Numbered from the stretch's first letter, positions 15,019 to 23,319 are shown. The stretch is 64,000 nucleotides of DNA from Microlunatus parietis (GCF_013407955.1 NZ_JACCBU010000001.1:3286001-3350000), one strand, 5' to 3'. The notes: generated by a model from the letters alone, not told the origin. Numbers and translations are program-made.

Positions 15019-17093
15019 GACCGGTCCCGATCGTCATCGGCCGGCGGGACGACCACCAGGTGCCGGTCACGCTCGGTCGGCCACACCGGATCCGTGTCGC
15101 TGGTGAAGTCGGTCGGGCTGACGGGCGTGTCACCGACCCGGCGGGTCGTGGACAGGGTCGGGGTGAACCGGTCGGCCGGGCGGAGGCTGGCCAGCCAGGC
15201 ACGGAACCCGGCCCAGCCGGACCGCACCGAGATCTCGACCAGGGCCGGACGGCCGGCGGCGATCCGCCGGTTCAGCCGGTCGGCGGCCTTGTCGGCCCGC
15301 TTCTTGGCCCGGGCGGCCTTGCGGAAGTCGGGGCGCTTCCACACCATCTCGACCTTGCCGATCGCGGGCGGCATCGACCGCCCGATGATCACGACCTGTC
15401 CCGGCTCCAACTGCGCGAACTGAGCCTCCGACAGAATCGCCTGGCGCCGCTTCGTGGTCGAGTAGCCGCGCGAGCTGTGATCATGCGTCGCGACGTCCTC
15501 GTCCCGCTCGCCGGCCAACTTCGAGTAGGTCGCAAGATCATCCGTGTCGCGGGCGCCGCCGTAGACGAGGACGGTCGCGGAGTTGTTCATGATCGAACCC
15601 GCCCCGGTATCGCCCCACCTCTTCCGCAACTGCGACCGGCCCTGCGCCGCAATGTGAATGGTGATGTTCCGGCCGCCCATGTCGGAGGTCCACTCCGGCA
15701 ACGGGATCGGACAGATCAAGGCGGCCTCGTCCAACACCATCGTCAGCGACGGATCCAGCCGACCCGACGGCTGCTCCGACGCGATCCGGCGTGCCTCCCG
15801 CGCGATATGCGCCGTCAACGCCGTCACCAACGGGGCGGTGCTGGCGTCCTCGGCGCCGAGCAAGTACAGGGTGCCCTTCTCGTCAAGGAACTTCGCCACG
15901 TCGATCGACTCGCCCGGCCTGGCGGCGGCGCTCGCGGTATCGGAGATCATCCACCGCAACGCGGGCAGGATCGTCGTCGTGATCGACGACTGGGTCCGCT
16001 CGTTGTTGTCGAAGAACTGCACCGCCTGAGCCGTGAACGCGTTCGCTGCCGGCGACCGCCGCAGCAGCCGTAACACCAGCTCCTTGACGTCCTTCGACGG
16101 CTGCGCCGCCCAATCGTGCACGTCACTCATGCCGTACTCGCCGCCAGCCGCCCGGCCCAGGGCCGCAGCGTGCAGCATCGTCGACAACGCCTGCGCCGCT
16201 TGCAGCAGCCAGAACTTCCGATCCCCGTCGCCGCCGTCACCCGGCGAACCGCCCTCGATCAAGTCCTCAGCCCGGTACATCGCCACGGCCGGCGCCTCAC
16301 ACCCGGCCAGCGGATCGAACGTCAACGTCGATTCCAGCTTCGCCAACCCGTTCGGGTTGAACACATACAGCGGACCAACCTTCCCGCGCAGCAGCTCGGT
16401 GTTGTCGATCAGATCCGTCCGGGTGGAAGTGGTGATCACCGCGCCCGGCGCGTCCAAGATCCGGCCGGCCATCTCGCCCGACTTCCCGATCCGCGGCCCG
16501 CCGAACCGCAGCGTGACGTCCTCGATCGGCGACCAGATCCCGAACATGCCGACCTTCGCCAGCCGCGTGCCCAGCTCGGTCGCCGAGAGCTTGAACCAAC
16601 GCACCCACCACGACACGTCCCGCAACGACGGCCGCAGGATGTGAGCCTTACGGCGCAGCGCGAACGCCGAAGCCCGCCGCCACAACACCCACCACGACGC
16701 CACACCATCCTGCTGAGCCAGCCGCCGCGACCAACGCCGCACCAGACCACCCGAACCCGTCCGACGATGCGACAACTTGATCAGCATGATCAACAACACG
16801 CCGCCGCCGAGACCCAACGGGATCCAGTGGTGTTCCTTGAACGGGATTCCGGGCTGGACCAGCCAGAACACGCCGGCCGCGGTCAGCCACAGCCCGCCCG
16901 ACAAGATTCCGCCGACGACCAGGCGCCAGAACACCAGGCAGAACATGATCACCGAGAGCGCCCCGGTCAAGATCACCCACAGGCCCACCGGTAGACGCGC
17001 GGCCAACATCGCGCCACCCAAGATCAACAACGCCAGCCCGACCAGGCCAGCCCACGGCATGACCAGCCCTTCCTTCTCCGTCGGCCGCCTCAT
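15015..17093 (-). CDS. VirD4/TraG-type conjugative coupling protein (T4CP)
   Basis: A 692-residue inner-membrane ATPase that delivers the relaxase-DNA complex to the secretion channel. The N-terminus has several membrane helices within the first 115 residues (LVGLALLILGGAMLA, LWVILTGALSVIMFCLVFW, and others). The motor has Walker A GPRIGKS near residue 200, Walker B LTMVLDEAALICP near 450 and a downstream HIAAQGRSQLRKRWG. A GGAGG site lies 7 bases before the ATG at 17093. Presence of a T4CP with a MobF relaxase shows that this element transfers single-stranded DNA, unlike AICEs that use TraB. It overlaps both neighbours by 4 bp. Confidence 0.92.
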   Translation of the reverse strand: MRRPTEKEGLVMPWAGLVGLALLILGGAMLAARLPVGLWVILTGALSVIMFCLVFWRLVVGGILSGGLWLTAAGVFWLVQPGIPFKEHHWIPLGLGGGVLLIMLIKLSHRRTGSGGLVRRWSRRLAQQDGVASWWVLWRRASAFALRRKAHILRPSLRDVSWWVRWFKLSATELGTRLAKVGMFGIWSPIEDVTLRFGGPRIGKSGEMAGRILDAPGAVITTSTRTDLIDNTELLRGKVGPLYVFNPNGLAKLESTLTFDPLAGCEAPAVAMYRAEDLIEGGSPGDGGDGDRKFWLLQAAQALSTMLHAAALGRAAGGEYGMSDVHDWAAQPSKDVKELVLRLLRRSPAANAFTAQAVQFFDNNERTQSSITTTILPALRWMISDTASAAARPGESIDVAKFLDEKGTLYLLGAEDASTAPLVTALTAHIAREARRIASEQPSGRLDPSLTMVLDEAALICPIPLPEWTSDMGGRNITIHIAAQGRSQLRKRWGDTGAGSIMNNSATVLVYGGARDTDDLATYSKLAGERDEDVATHDHSSRGYSTTKRRQAILSEAQFAQLEPGQVVIIGRSMPPAIGKVEMVWKRPDFRKAARAKKRADKAADRLNRRIAAGRPALVEISVRSGWAGFRAWLASLRPADRFTPTLSTTRRVGDTPVSPTDFTSDTDPVWPTERDRHLVVVPPADDDRDRS

Positions 17094-17770
17094 GACGAAA
17101 CCTCCGGACCGAACGTCGGAAGATCAGCCAGTGGCGACCGTCGGCCGGCCGGAGTCGACCGCACCGCGGCCCAATCGATCCGCTCATCCGCGAGGAGCGT
17201 TTCAAGATCACCCACCCGGTACAACGCCACATCCGGCTCGGCCCGGCGCGGCTGCCACCGGCTCCACGTCCACCGCGCCGGCACCAACAACCGGGCCCGC
17301 ACCAAGTGATCAAAGTCAGTCCTGCGGATCTCCATGAACCGCGCCGCATCATCGGCCAGCACGCACCGGCCGACCCGGATCGCCTCCACCAGCGCGTCGC
17401 GATCATCGAAATACTGCAGCCCGAGACCACTGAACAGGCGGGCGTCCTTGTACGAACCCGCACCCGTCAACCGACCCCGCCGGCCCAGCTCGACCACCGC
17501 ATCCGGCGTGACCGCGATCCCAAACCGGTCAGCCAGCACCGCGGCCGCCCTGGTCGCGCCAAGATCAGGAATCGACCCAATCCCTGCCCGGATCTCGTCA
17601 ACCTGCCCGGCCAGCCGGTCGACTACGGCAGCCGACCAACGCCGGCCGTCGACGTCCGGAGACGGGATCCACACCAACTCACGCGCCCGCTCCACCTGCC
17701 ACTGCTCGAACCCGAGCCGGCGAGCCAACTGGACCAGCCCATAGCCCCTCAACTCCGGCCGGCCGGTCAT
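17090..17770 (-). CDS. Hypothetical ICE protein, possibly DNA-binding
   Basis: A 226-residue soluble protein. The N-terminal part (GYGLVQLARRLGFEQWQVERARELVWIP, with DVDGRRWS) resembles a winged or MerR-like DNA-recognition layout, and a second region (AARFMEIRRTDFDHLVRARLL) looks like another helix-turn-helix. This is pattern recognition only. It lies directly upstream of the coupling-protein gene with a 4-bp overlap and may regulate or assist transfer. Confidence 0.65.
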   Translation of the reverse strand: MTGRPELRGYGLVQLARRLGFEQWQVERARELVWIPSPDVDGRRWSAAVVDRLAGQVDEIRAGIGSIPDLGATRAAAVLADRFGIAVTPDAVVELGRRGRLTGAGSYKDARLFSGLGLQYFDDRDALVEAIRVGRCVLADDAARFMEIRRTDFDHLVRARLLVPARWTWSRWQPRRAEPDVALYRVGDLETLLADERIDWAAVRSTPAGRRSPLADLPTFGPEVSS

Positions 17771-18174
17771 CGCGCACCGCCCGACCGGCGCACGACCTGG
17801 CCAAGCAGACCGGCCGACTCTCCGCCGCGCGGCGCACCTGGCCGGATTCGAGACTCGCGCAGCACCCGCGGCCCGTACGCGATACACGACAGCCGCACCG
17901 GACCAAACCCGGCCTCAACCGCGTACTTCCGCCGATCACACTCCGTGAACGGCTCCATGCCAATCGAGCCGGCGACCGCGTCGACAACCTCGTGGGCGAG
18001 ATAGCCCGACGGCACCCGGGCCGAGACCGTCGGCAACGGCAACTCCGGATGATCACAAACCCAAGCCGCCAGCTCGAACAAACCGCGAACCAACCCGGCC
18101 CGCTCCGCCGGCAACACCTTCAACGTGCCCAACCGAGGCACCCACGCCTCCGCCGACACAACCCGATCCGTCAT
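17767..18174 (-). CDS. Hypothetical protein, first gene of the transfer operon
   Basis: A 135-residue protein beginning MTDRVVSAEAWVPRLGTLKV. The ATG at 18174 has a GGAGG site 8 bases ahead, and no gene lies immediately upstream on this strand, so this is probably the promoter-proximal gene of the run down to about 2350. It contains no recognised motif. The stop overlaps the next start by ATGA. Confidence 0.65.
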   Translation of the reverse strand: MTDRVVSAEAWVPRLGTLKVLPAERAGLVRGLFELAAWVCDHPELPLPTVSARVPSGYLAHEVVDAVAGSIGMEPFTECDRRKYAVEAGFGPVRLSCIAYGPRVLRESRIRPGAPRGGESAGLLGQVVRRSGGAR

Positions 18175-18217
18175 GATTGATACCTCCGCTGCACTCATCT
18201 GGGTAGTGGTGTGAGAG

Positions 18218-18253
18218 CCGGCCCCGGTCTGATTGGCGTCGGGGCGGGGCCGG
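18218..18253 (-). terminator. Stem-loop between the xis-like gene and the transfer operon
   Basis: A 9-bp perfect stem (CCGGCCCCG with CGGGGCCGG) and an 18-base loop lie between the stop of the excisionase-like gene (18270) and the next start (18174). No T-run follows. It could terminate or attenuate read-through into the transfer operon. Confidence 0.45.
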
Positions 18254-18269
18254 TCTCGGAACATCGCAG

Positions 18270-18602
18270 TCATCTCGGACCGCCTTCGATCTGACGAGCG
18301 GCCGCCCACTCGGCGACCTCGACCGCTCCAGCGACTGCCGCTGCGGTCTTGAACAGCTGCTCGACCGCCGCTGCCGGGACGACATACCGGCCTTGCATCC
18401 GGACCGCCGGAAACGCGCCGGTCCGAACTAGGCGGTAGAGGTGTTCTCGGGAGACGCTGCACAGCTCGGCGGCCTCGGGGATCGTCAGACTCGGAACCCG
18501 ATCGGCCCACTTGCGAACCGCGCTGCGTCTGGCGTCTTCACGACTCTGATTTCGATCGGCCCGCCCGAAACCGGACTCATCGGCCAACGTTTCAACAGTC
18601 AT
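18270..18602 (-). CDS. Excisionase-like helix-turn-helix protein
   Basis: A 110-residue protein whose core SLTIPEAAELCSVSREHLYRLVRTGAFPAVRMQGRYVVPAAAVEQLF is the compact winged-helix fold of MerR/Xis-type DNA-binding proteins. Such proteins bend DNA at att sites to drive excision or act as regulators. It diverges from the GntR gene across a 123-bp region with palindromes and direct repeats, as in other actinobacterial ICEs. It is separated from the integrase by about 3.3 kb, which is unusual for a true Xis, so a purely regulatory role is possible. Confidence 0.8.
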   Translation of the reverse strand: MTVETLADESGFGRADRNQSREDARRSAVRKWADRVPSLTIPEAAELCSVSREHLYRLVRTGAFPAVRMQGRYVVPAAAVEQLFKTAAAVAGAVEVAEWAAARQIEGGPR

Positions 18603-18619
18603 TCCTGGCTTCTCCTGCC

Positions 18620-18662
18620 CTAGATGTCTATGGACTTCTGTTATGTACTAGATGTTAGTGGA
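18620..18662. promoter_or_regulatory. Direct-repeat operator pair in the xis/gntR divergent region
   Basis: CTAGATGTCTATGGA (18620-18634) and CTAGATGTTAGTGGA (18648-18662) match at 13 of 15 positions and are spaced 28 bp start to start. They lie in an AT-richer segment between divergent genes, where the GntR product would be expected to bind. Confidence 0.55.
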
Positions 18663-18677
18663 TCATCAATAGAAGAT

Positions 18678-18691
18678 CTAGGGCGCCCTAG
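18678..18691. promoter_or_regulatory. 14-bp perfect palindrome upstream of the GntR gene
   Basis: CTAGGGCGCCCTAG is fully self-complementary and lies 35 bp before the preferred GntR start. It shares the CTAG ends of the direct repeats next to it, suggesting autoregulation. Confidence 0.5.
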
Positions 18692-18725
18692 GTTGGATCG
18701 CATGGGTAGTGGTTGGATTGACTGC

Positions 18726-19079
18726 ATGCCGAGCCGTGTGAGTGACTCCGATCCGCGACCCCCGTATGTGCAGATTGCGGATGATCTCCGCCGACAGATC
18801 GAGGCCGGCCAGCTCAAGCCACGGGACCGACTGCCGTCGATGCGTGTGCTCGCTGAGAGCTATGGGGTCGCCCAGATGACGATCCACCACGCGCTGCGGA
18901 CGCTCAGGACCGAAGGCCGTATCGAGGCATGGCAGGGTAGAGGCACGTTCGTCGCCGAATCCGGCGAGGAAGCTCCGCTCGACGAGGATCTCCACACGCA
19001 GGTTCAGGAGTTGATTCGAAGCGTTCGGGCGCTTGACGAGCGCATCGCAAGGCTTGAAGGGGCGGCCGAGAAGCCCTAG
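18726..19079 (+). CDS. GntR-family transcriptional regulator
   Basis: A 117-residue protein with a GntR winged helix (PPYVQIADDLRRQIEAGQLKPRDRLPSMRVLAESYGVAQMTIHHALRTLRTEGRIEAWQGRGTFVAE) and a short C-terminal coiled coil (IRSVRALDERIARLEG) instead of a large ligand-binding domain. This short form is typical of ICE and plasmid repressors such as KorSA. It probably represses the divergent excision/transfer genes through the repeats at 18620-18691. The start at 18726 matches family N-termini; ATGs further upstream are in frame but would place those operators inside the gene. Confidence 0.85.
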   Translation: MPSRVSDSDPRPPYVQIADDLRRQIEAGQLKPRDRLPSMRVLAESYGVAQMTIHHALRTLRTEGRIEAWQGRGTFVAESGEEAPLDEDLHTQVQELIRSVRALDERIARLEGAAEKP

Positions 19080-19176
19080 AACACTCATGGTGTGCCTGCA
19101 CCTCCTCGCGCTGTTTGGGTTGGCATTGCTGCAACCTTCACGTCGGCATGTCGGAGGTGTGTGCACTTTCACTGAT

Positions 19177-19192
19177 GCGCACTTTTGTGCGC
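19177..19192. promoter_or_regulatory. Inverted-repeat operator before the XRE gene
   Basis: GCGCAC and GTGCGC flank TTTT as a perfect dyad, 51 bp upstream of the XRE start. A related half-site (GTGCACTTTCAC) lies just upstream. Likely a binding site for the XRE product or another repressor. Confidence 0.5.
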
Positions 19193-19243
19193 GTTACCCT
19201 GGCGGAAGCCTGAGATCCTTGATCCTGAGGAGAGGGTGATTCC

Positions 19244-20443
19244 ATGCACATCGGCGAAAGAATCGGCGCGTACCGCAAGCGGAAGCGCATACCCCAGGAG
19301 ACCCTGGCCGGTCTAGTTGGCCGCTCGCGATCCTGGCTGTCTCAGGTCGAGCGCGGCATTCGCGGGGTCGACCGGCTGAGCACAATCAATAACCTGGCGG
19401 CAGCGCTGCAGGTCAAGCCTGCTGATCTTGTTGGCCACGATTGGAAGTACGCTCCCAACGGCTCGCCGGAGGTGGCCGCAGTTGCGGCAATCCGTGCTCA
19501 CCTCGCCAGCTATGGCCACTTGCTCGCGCGGCCGTCGGAGTCTCCGCCGTGGCCCCTGCCTCAGTTGCGCGCGGCCACGGTCGAGGTCCATCGTTCCTAT
19601 CAAGCCGCAAAGTACGGTGCGACAGCTCGCGTGCTCCCTGATCTTCTAAGGGCGGCGGATGGATATGACGGATTCGCAGGCCAGTCGAGCCGCGAGATTC
19701 ATCTCGCACGCTGCATGGCCTACGCAGCAGCCTCGAAGCTCCTGACCAAGATGGGTGAGTCCGAGCTGGCGTGGATAACCGCTGATCGTGCCAGCCACGC
19801 GGCAATGGCCGCTGATTCTGACGTGGCGAGAGGATTGGCGGCCTACCAGATCGCCTGCGCCCTTCACCGCGCGGAGCAAAGCGATGAGGCCGAGTACGTT
19901 GCCGTGGGTGCCGCCGAGCATCTGCTGCCGCTTGCTGCTTCTGATGAACCGGATCTCGTCTCGCTCGCCGGCTCAAACCTCCTACTGGCATCGGTTATTG
20001 CGGCGCAGCGGGCGGATCGCAGTTTGGCTACCGAACGGCTGACGAGGGCGGAACAGTTGAGCCAGCTACTAGCTCAGGACGCGAATCGTGCATGGACAGC
20101 GTTTGGCCCGACCAACGTCCAGATTCACCGCGCCTCAGTGGCCGCCGAACTCGGCGATCCTCGGGCGGTCATTCAAGAAGCGACCATGGTCGATGCCGAC
20201 CGCCTGCCGAAGGGGCTTCATAGCCGACGGGTCCAGGTCCACCTTGATCTTGCGTGGGCGCAAACCCAAGCGCACAACGATACTGAGGCCGTCTTCCATC
20301 TGCACCTGGTCAACCGACAAGCACCTGAAGTGACCAGATACAACACGATCGCCCGCGAAACTCTCCGTGAGCTACTGCGACGAGCACGGAGAACCACACC
20401 AGCGTTGAACACGCTTGCTACCAGCGCGGGAGTCCTCGCATGA
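19244..20443 (+). CDS. XRE-family regulator with TPR-like C-terminal domain
   Basis: A 399-residue protein. Residues 1-65 form a Cro/C1-type helix-turn-helix (RIGAYRKRKRIPQETLAGLVGRSRSWLSQVERGIRGVDRLSTINNLAAAL). The rest is a helical repeat region resembling the TPR-like sensor part of actinobacterial XRE regulators. It overlaps the following flavoprotein gene by ATGA, a pairing seen in other actinobacterial mobile elements. It may control excision or a stress response through a small-molecule or peptide signal; the ligand is unknown. Confidence 0.85.
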   Translation: MHIGERIGAYRKRKRIPQETLAGLVGRSRSWLSQVERGIRGVDRLSTINNLAAALQVKPADLVGHDWKYAPNGSPEVAAVAAIRAHLASYGHLLARPSESPPWPLPQLRAATVEVHRSYQAAKYGATARVLPDLLRAADGYDGFAGQSSREIHLARCMAYAAASKLLTKMGESELAWITADRASHAAMAADSDVARGLAAYQIACALHRAEQSDEAEYVAVGAAEHLLPLAASDEPDLVSLAGSNLLLASVIAAQRADRSLATERLTRAEQLSQLLAQDANRAWTAFGPTNVQIHRASVAAELGDPRAVIQEATMVDADRLPKGLHSRRVQVHLDLAWAQTQAHNDTEAVFHLHLVNRQAPEVTRYNTIARETLRELLRRARRTTPALNTLATSAGVLA

Positions 20444-21006
20444 GCGATCGGATCCTTCACCTGGTCGTATGCGGAGCTCCCCTAGCAGTCAGGATTGCCG
20501 ACGGGGTGAAAGAAGCGCGTCAACGCGGCTGGACCGTCGCGATCATTCCGACGGAAGCAGCCCACGCATGGATCGACCTCGCTGCGCTCGATGGAACGCC
20601 GGTCGTGGGACAGCATCGACAGCCATCTGAAGAAAAGCGACTACCACCGGCAGACGCCATCGCCGTTGCTCCTCTGACCTTCAATTCGCTCAACGCGTGG
20701 GCAACCGGCATTGCAAATACCTATCCACTGGCGACGCTCTGTGCAGCACTTGGCCGAAGAGTCCCCATCGTGGCGGTGCCGTTCGCCAAAGATGATCTTG
20801 CTGGTCATCCCGCATGGCTTGGCTCGCTGGCGGTGCTGCAGTATGCCGGAGTCCGGCTCGTCGACCCATCGACCGGTCGTGCCGGGTCGGCTGAGCCAAT
20901 CGCATCGGGAACCGGTGCTCGCGTAGCGGAGGAGTTCGAGTGGTCCTGGATCCTTGATCAACTCGAAGAGCTAACACGCAAAGACGTTGAAGCGCAGGAG
21001 ATTTGA
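20440..21006 (+). CDS. Flavoprotein (phosphopantothenoylcysteine decarboxylase-like)
   Basis: A 188-residue protein with the HFCD flavoprotein layout: a first strand LHLVVCGAPLAV, a middle PADAIAVAPLTFNSLNAWATGIAN (the family's P-x-x-N active-site region), and a later VPIVAVPFAKDDLAGHP. These enzymes bind FMN and often decarboxylate cysteine-derived thiols. Here, coupled to an XRE regulator on an ICE, the role is unknown and unlikely to be coenzyme A synthesis. Confidence 0.8.
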   Translation: MSDRILHLVVCGAPLAVRIADGVKEARQRGWTVAIIPTEAAHAWIDLAALDGTPVVGQHRQPSEEKRLPPADAIAVAPLTFNSLNAWATGIANTYPLATLCAALGRRVPIVAVPFAKDDLAGHPAWLGSLAVLQYAGVRLVDPSTGRAGSAEPIASGTGARVAEEFEWSWILDQLEELTRKDVEAQEI

Positions 21007-21084
21007 TCCGGGCTTCATCGAAGAGCGGCCTGCCGACTGCACTTCCGCTACGCTCGTTCCTGAGCCCGCCTCCTGATGGGGGGG

Positions 21085-21257
21085 TGGGAAGTCGTGAGGT
21101 CGGAACCCCCGCCGGAATGACGGGACCCGGCCTTCGCGCATCTCTGGGCAACGTTGCTGGTAGACTCTGCTGCAAGCCCGCTGCCGCTGACAGTTGGGAA
21201 GTCGTGAGGTCGGAACCCCCGCCGGAATGACGGGACCCGGCCTTCGCGCATTTCTGG
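21085..21257. repeat. Pair of 63-bp direct repeats
   Basis: Positions 21085-21147 and 21195-21257 are identical except for one base, spaced 110 bp apart. Each unit contains GTGAGGTCGGAACCCC and GGAATGACGGGACCCGG. They fill the 258-bp gap between the flavoprotein gene and the convergent DUF3800-like gene. No coding potential is apparent. They could be integrase/excisionase arm sites, iterons, or a duplicated terminator. Confidence 0.8.
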
Positions 21258-21264
21258 AGACATG

Positions 21265-21867
21265 TCAGAGGGTCACCTGGATCTCGGTGAGGACCTGGCG
21301 CAAGGGCGCGACCAGATCCGCCGCTCCGGCTCGGCTCCCGGCGACCGCGCCGGCCACGATGTCGGGCACCCACAGCATGGGTTCCTCGGTAGGTCGACCG
21401 ATCTCGACGCGGAGTGACTCACCGATGACTCCGCGAACACGCAGGGCGTCGACCATGCGCTGGTCGCGCACGTTCAGCCGAGGACTGCGCGCTTCGGTGT
21501 AGACGCGTTCAACGCCGAGCTGGTCGAGTTCGTGCAGTAGCCGCTCCAAGCACTTCCGACGGGCGCGTTCCTGTTTCGCGCGGACCATCGGAGTTCCGAC
21601 GACGACGATCGAGGCAAGATCGAAACATCCAACGGCCGATGCGAGATCGGCTCGCCGGCGATTGTTCTCCGTGTGCCAGTGGAGCCTGACCTGTCGGCCC
21701 TTCAGCAGACCACGGAGCGTGTCTCGAACGGCGTCGAGCGCGGTCGGGTCCCCTACGGCCGCGGCCAGGATGTAATCGCCCGAGTCGCCAACGATCCTCA
21801 TCGACTCGTCAACCCAAGCGTTCAACCCGGCTCCTCCGCCGGTGTCAGCGGCGTTGGTGACGGTCAC
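21265..21867 (-). CDS. DUF3800-like hypothetical protein
   Basis: A 200-residue protein. The N-terminal AWVDESMRIVGDSGDYILAAAV and the C-terminal MLWVPDIVAGAVAGSRAG resemble the conserved ends of the DUF3800 family, which has a predicted RNase H-like fold and is enriched on mobile elements and near defence genes. The GTG start overlaps the integrase stop (GTGA), so it is translated with the integrase. This could be an accessory nuclease of the element; the family assignment is moderate. Confidence 0.55.
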   Translation of the reverse strand: MTVTNAADTGGGAGLNAWVDESMRIVGDSGDYILAAAVGDPTALDAVRDTLRGLLKGRQVRLHWHTENNRRRADLASAVGCFDLASIVVVGTPMVRAKQERARRKCLERLLHELDQLGVERVYTEARSPRLNVRDQRMVDALRVRGVIGESLRVEIGRPTEEPMLWVPDIVAGAVAGSRAGAADLVAPLRQVLTEIQVTL

Positions 21868-23216
21868 CTCTTGCCGTTCGAGCGCCTTGCGCCCGGTGGC
21901 AGAGACACCTTCGTGGCGAGTACGTCGGCAGCCTTCTTGTCCGCGGCCTCGCTCCAGGCTGTATAGACCTTCAGGGTTGTGCTTCCGCCGCCTCCGTGGC
22001 CCAAGCGGCCGGCGACAGTGCGGAGGTCAACGCCTGAGGTGAGCAGCTCGGTCGCGTTGTAGTGCCGCATTGCATGAGGGTGACTGTCAATGCCGAGCCT
22101 CGCGCACATGGCGGCGTAGCGGTGCGAGACTGCGTCCAGGTTGCGCGGAGCTGAATGGTCGGGTTTGGCGGAGAAGACGAACGCCTCGGCGTCGATCGCG
22201 AAAGGCTGCTCGGCGGTGATCCCCCGCAGATACCTCATTTCCTTCTCATACCGCGAGCGGTGGTCAGCCAGCAGCTCAACAGTCAGGTCGTCGAGGCCAA
22301 TCCGCCGGATCTGATGGGTCTTGGTCTGCTTGAGGGACTTCTTGCCCGCGCGATGTGTGAATCCCCGGCGGAGTTCGACAACCCCCTCCTGCAGGTCGAG
22401 GTCACGCCACTGAAGGGCCACCAGCTCACCACGACGTGCTCCCGTGATCATGATCAGCCATACGAGCGTGCCCCAATCAAGGTCACCTCGCTCCCAAGCT
22501 GCGTTCACGATCCTGGCTGCATCCGCCGCCGACGGCGGCTCAGGATTGGGCGCTGGCCGTCGCGGCGCCTCCGCGCCCTCCATTGGGTTCCATGGGACCC
22601 ACTTCCAACGGACGGCAGCGGCCATCGCGCCCGACAGGATCCAGTGCAGTTGCCGCATCGTCGACTGCGCCATAGTCGCGCACACGTGAGGTTTGCACTC
22701 GATCACCGTGCAGCCTCGTTCTTCGCAGTCGTGTGTCTCGCCAGCCTTTGGCCGGCCCGGCCGGCGGTGATGTCGGACGGTTCGACACTCGTGCGGGAGG
22801 TGAGTTCGGTGATCAACTTCGATCTTGCTGAGGCAGCGGCGGCGGCACTTCCTCAGCTCGGCGTAGAACCGTTCGAGCACGAGTGAGTCGATCTTGGCGA
22901 TCGGCACGTCGCCGAGTGCCGGTTTGATGACGGTTTTCACGAGGTAGCGGTAGCCGTCGATCGTGGTCTCGTCGGCGTCGTGCACATCGAGCCAGGAGTC
23001 CAGGAGGTGGCCCAGCGCGGCCTTGGTCGGCGTCGACCGCTGCTGGTCGACCTCGGCGAGCAACCTGGTCTTGATCTTCTCGACTTCGCGCTCGTCGGTC
23101 GTCGACGCGGTGAGGTAGCGATCCTCTCCTGTCAACGGATCGACTCCGCCGTAGACGCGGATCTCGTAGGAGTTCCCCCGTTTGCGATGGGATCCTCGCT
23201 GACGTTTCTCGGCCAT
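21864..23216 (-). CDS. int: Tyrosine integrase of the ICE
   Basis: A 450-residue phage-type integrase. The arm-binding N-terminus begins MAEKRQRGSHRKRGNSYEIRV. The catalytic residues are Arg in ITGARRGELVAL (near residue 262), HxxR in SHPHAMRHYNATELL (near 380), LGHGGGGSTT, and Tyr in LKVYTAWSE (near 418). The core-binding domain holds an unusually long Cys/His-rich insertion (about residues 118-175, including CRRRC, HECRTVRHHRR, CEERGC, CKPHVC) that could bind zinc. The gene begins 104 bp from the 3' end of tRNA-Arg, the usual place for a tRNA-targeting integrase. The ATG at 23216 is preferred over an upstream start in low-complexity sequence. Confidence 0.93.
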   Translation of the reverse strand: MAEKRQRGSHRKRGNSYEIRVYGGVDPLTGEDRYLTASTTDEREVEKIKTRLLAEVDQQRSTPTKAALGHLLDSWLDVHDADETTIDGYRYLVKTVIKPALGDVPIAKIDSLVLERFYAELRKCRRRCLSKIEVDHRTHLPHECRTVRHHRRPGRPKAGETHDCEERGCTVIECKPHVCATMAQSTMRQLHWILSGAMAAAVRWKWVPWNPMEGAEAPRRPAPNPEPPSAADAARIVNAAWERGDLDWGTLVWLIMITGARRGELVALQWRDLDLQEGVVELRRGFTHRAGKKSLKQTKTHQIRRIGLDDLTVELLADHRSRYEKEMRYLRGITAEQPFAIDAEAFVFSAKPDHSAPRNLDAVSHRYAAMCARLGIDSHPHAMRHYNATELLTSGVDLRTVAGRLGHGGGGSTTLKVYTAWSEAADKKAADVLATKVSLPPGARRSNGKR

Positions 23217-23319
23217 GGGCAGAGAGTACCCATGGGCACCGACATGGGCAGAGCCTTGCGGCGTGTGCACTGTTCGAATCTGGGCCAGATCTTGCAGCCT
23301 AGTCAGGTACTGATTTGGG

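Noticed and set aside
21085..21257. CRISPR-like direct repeats
   Set aside because: Only two units of 63 bp with a 47-bp gap; too long for a CRISPR repeat and no cas genes.
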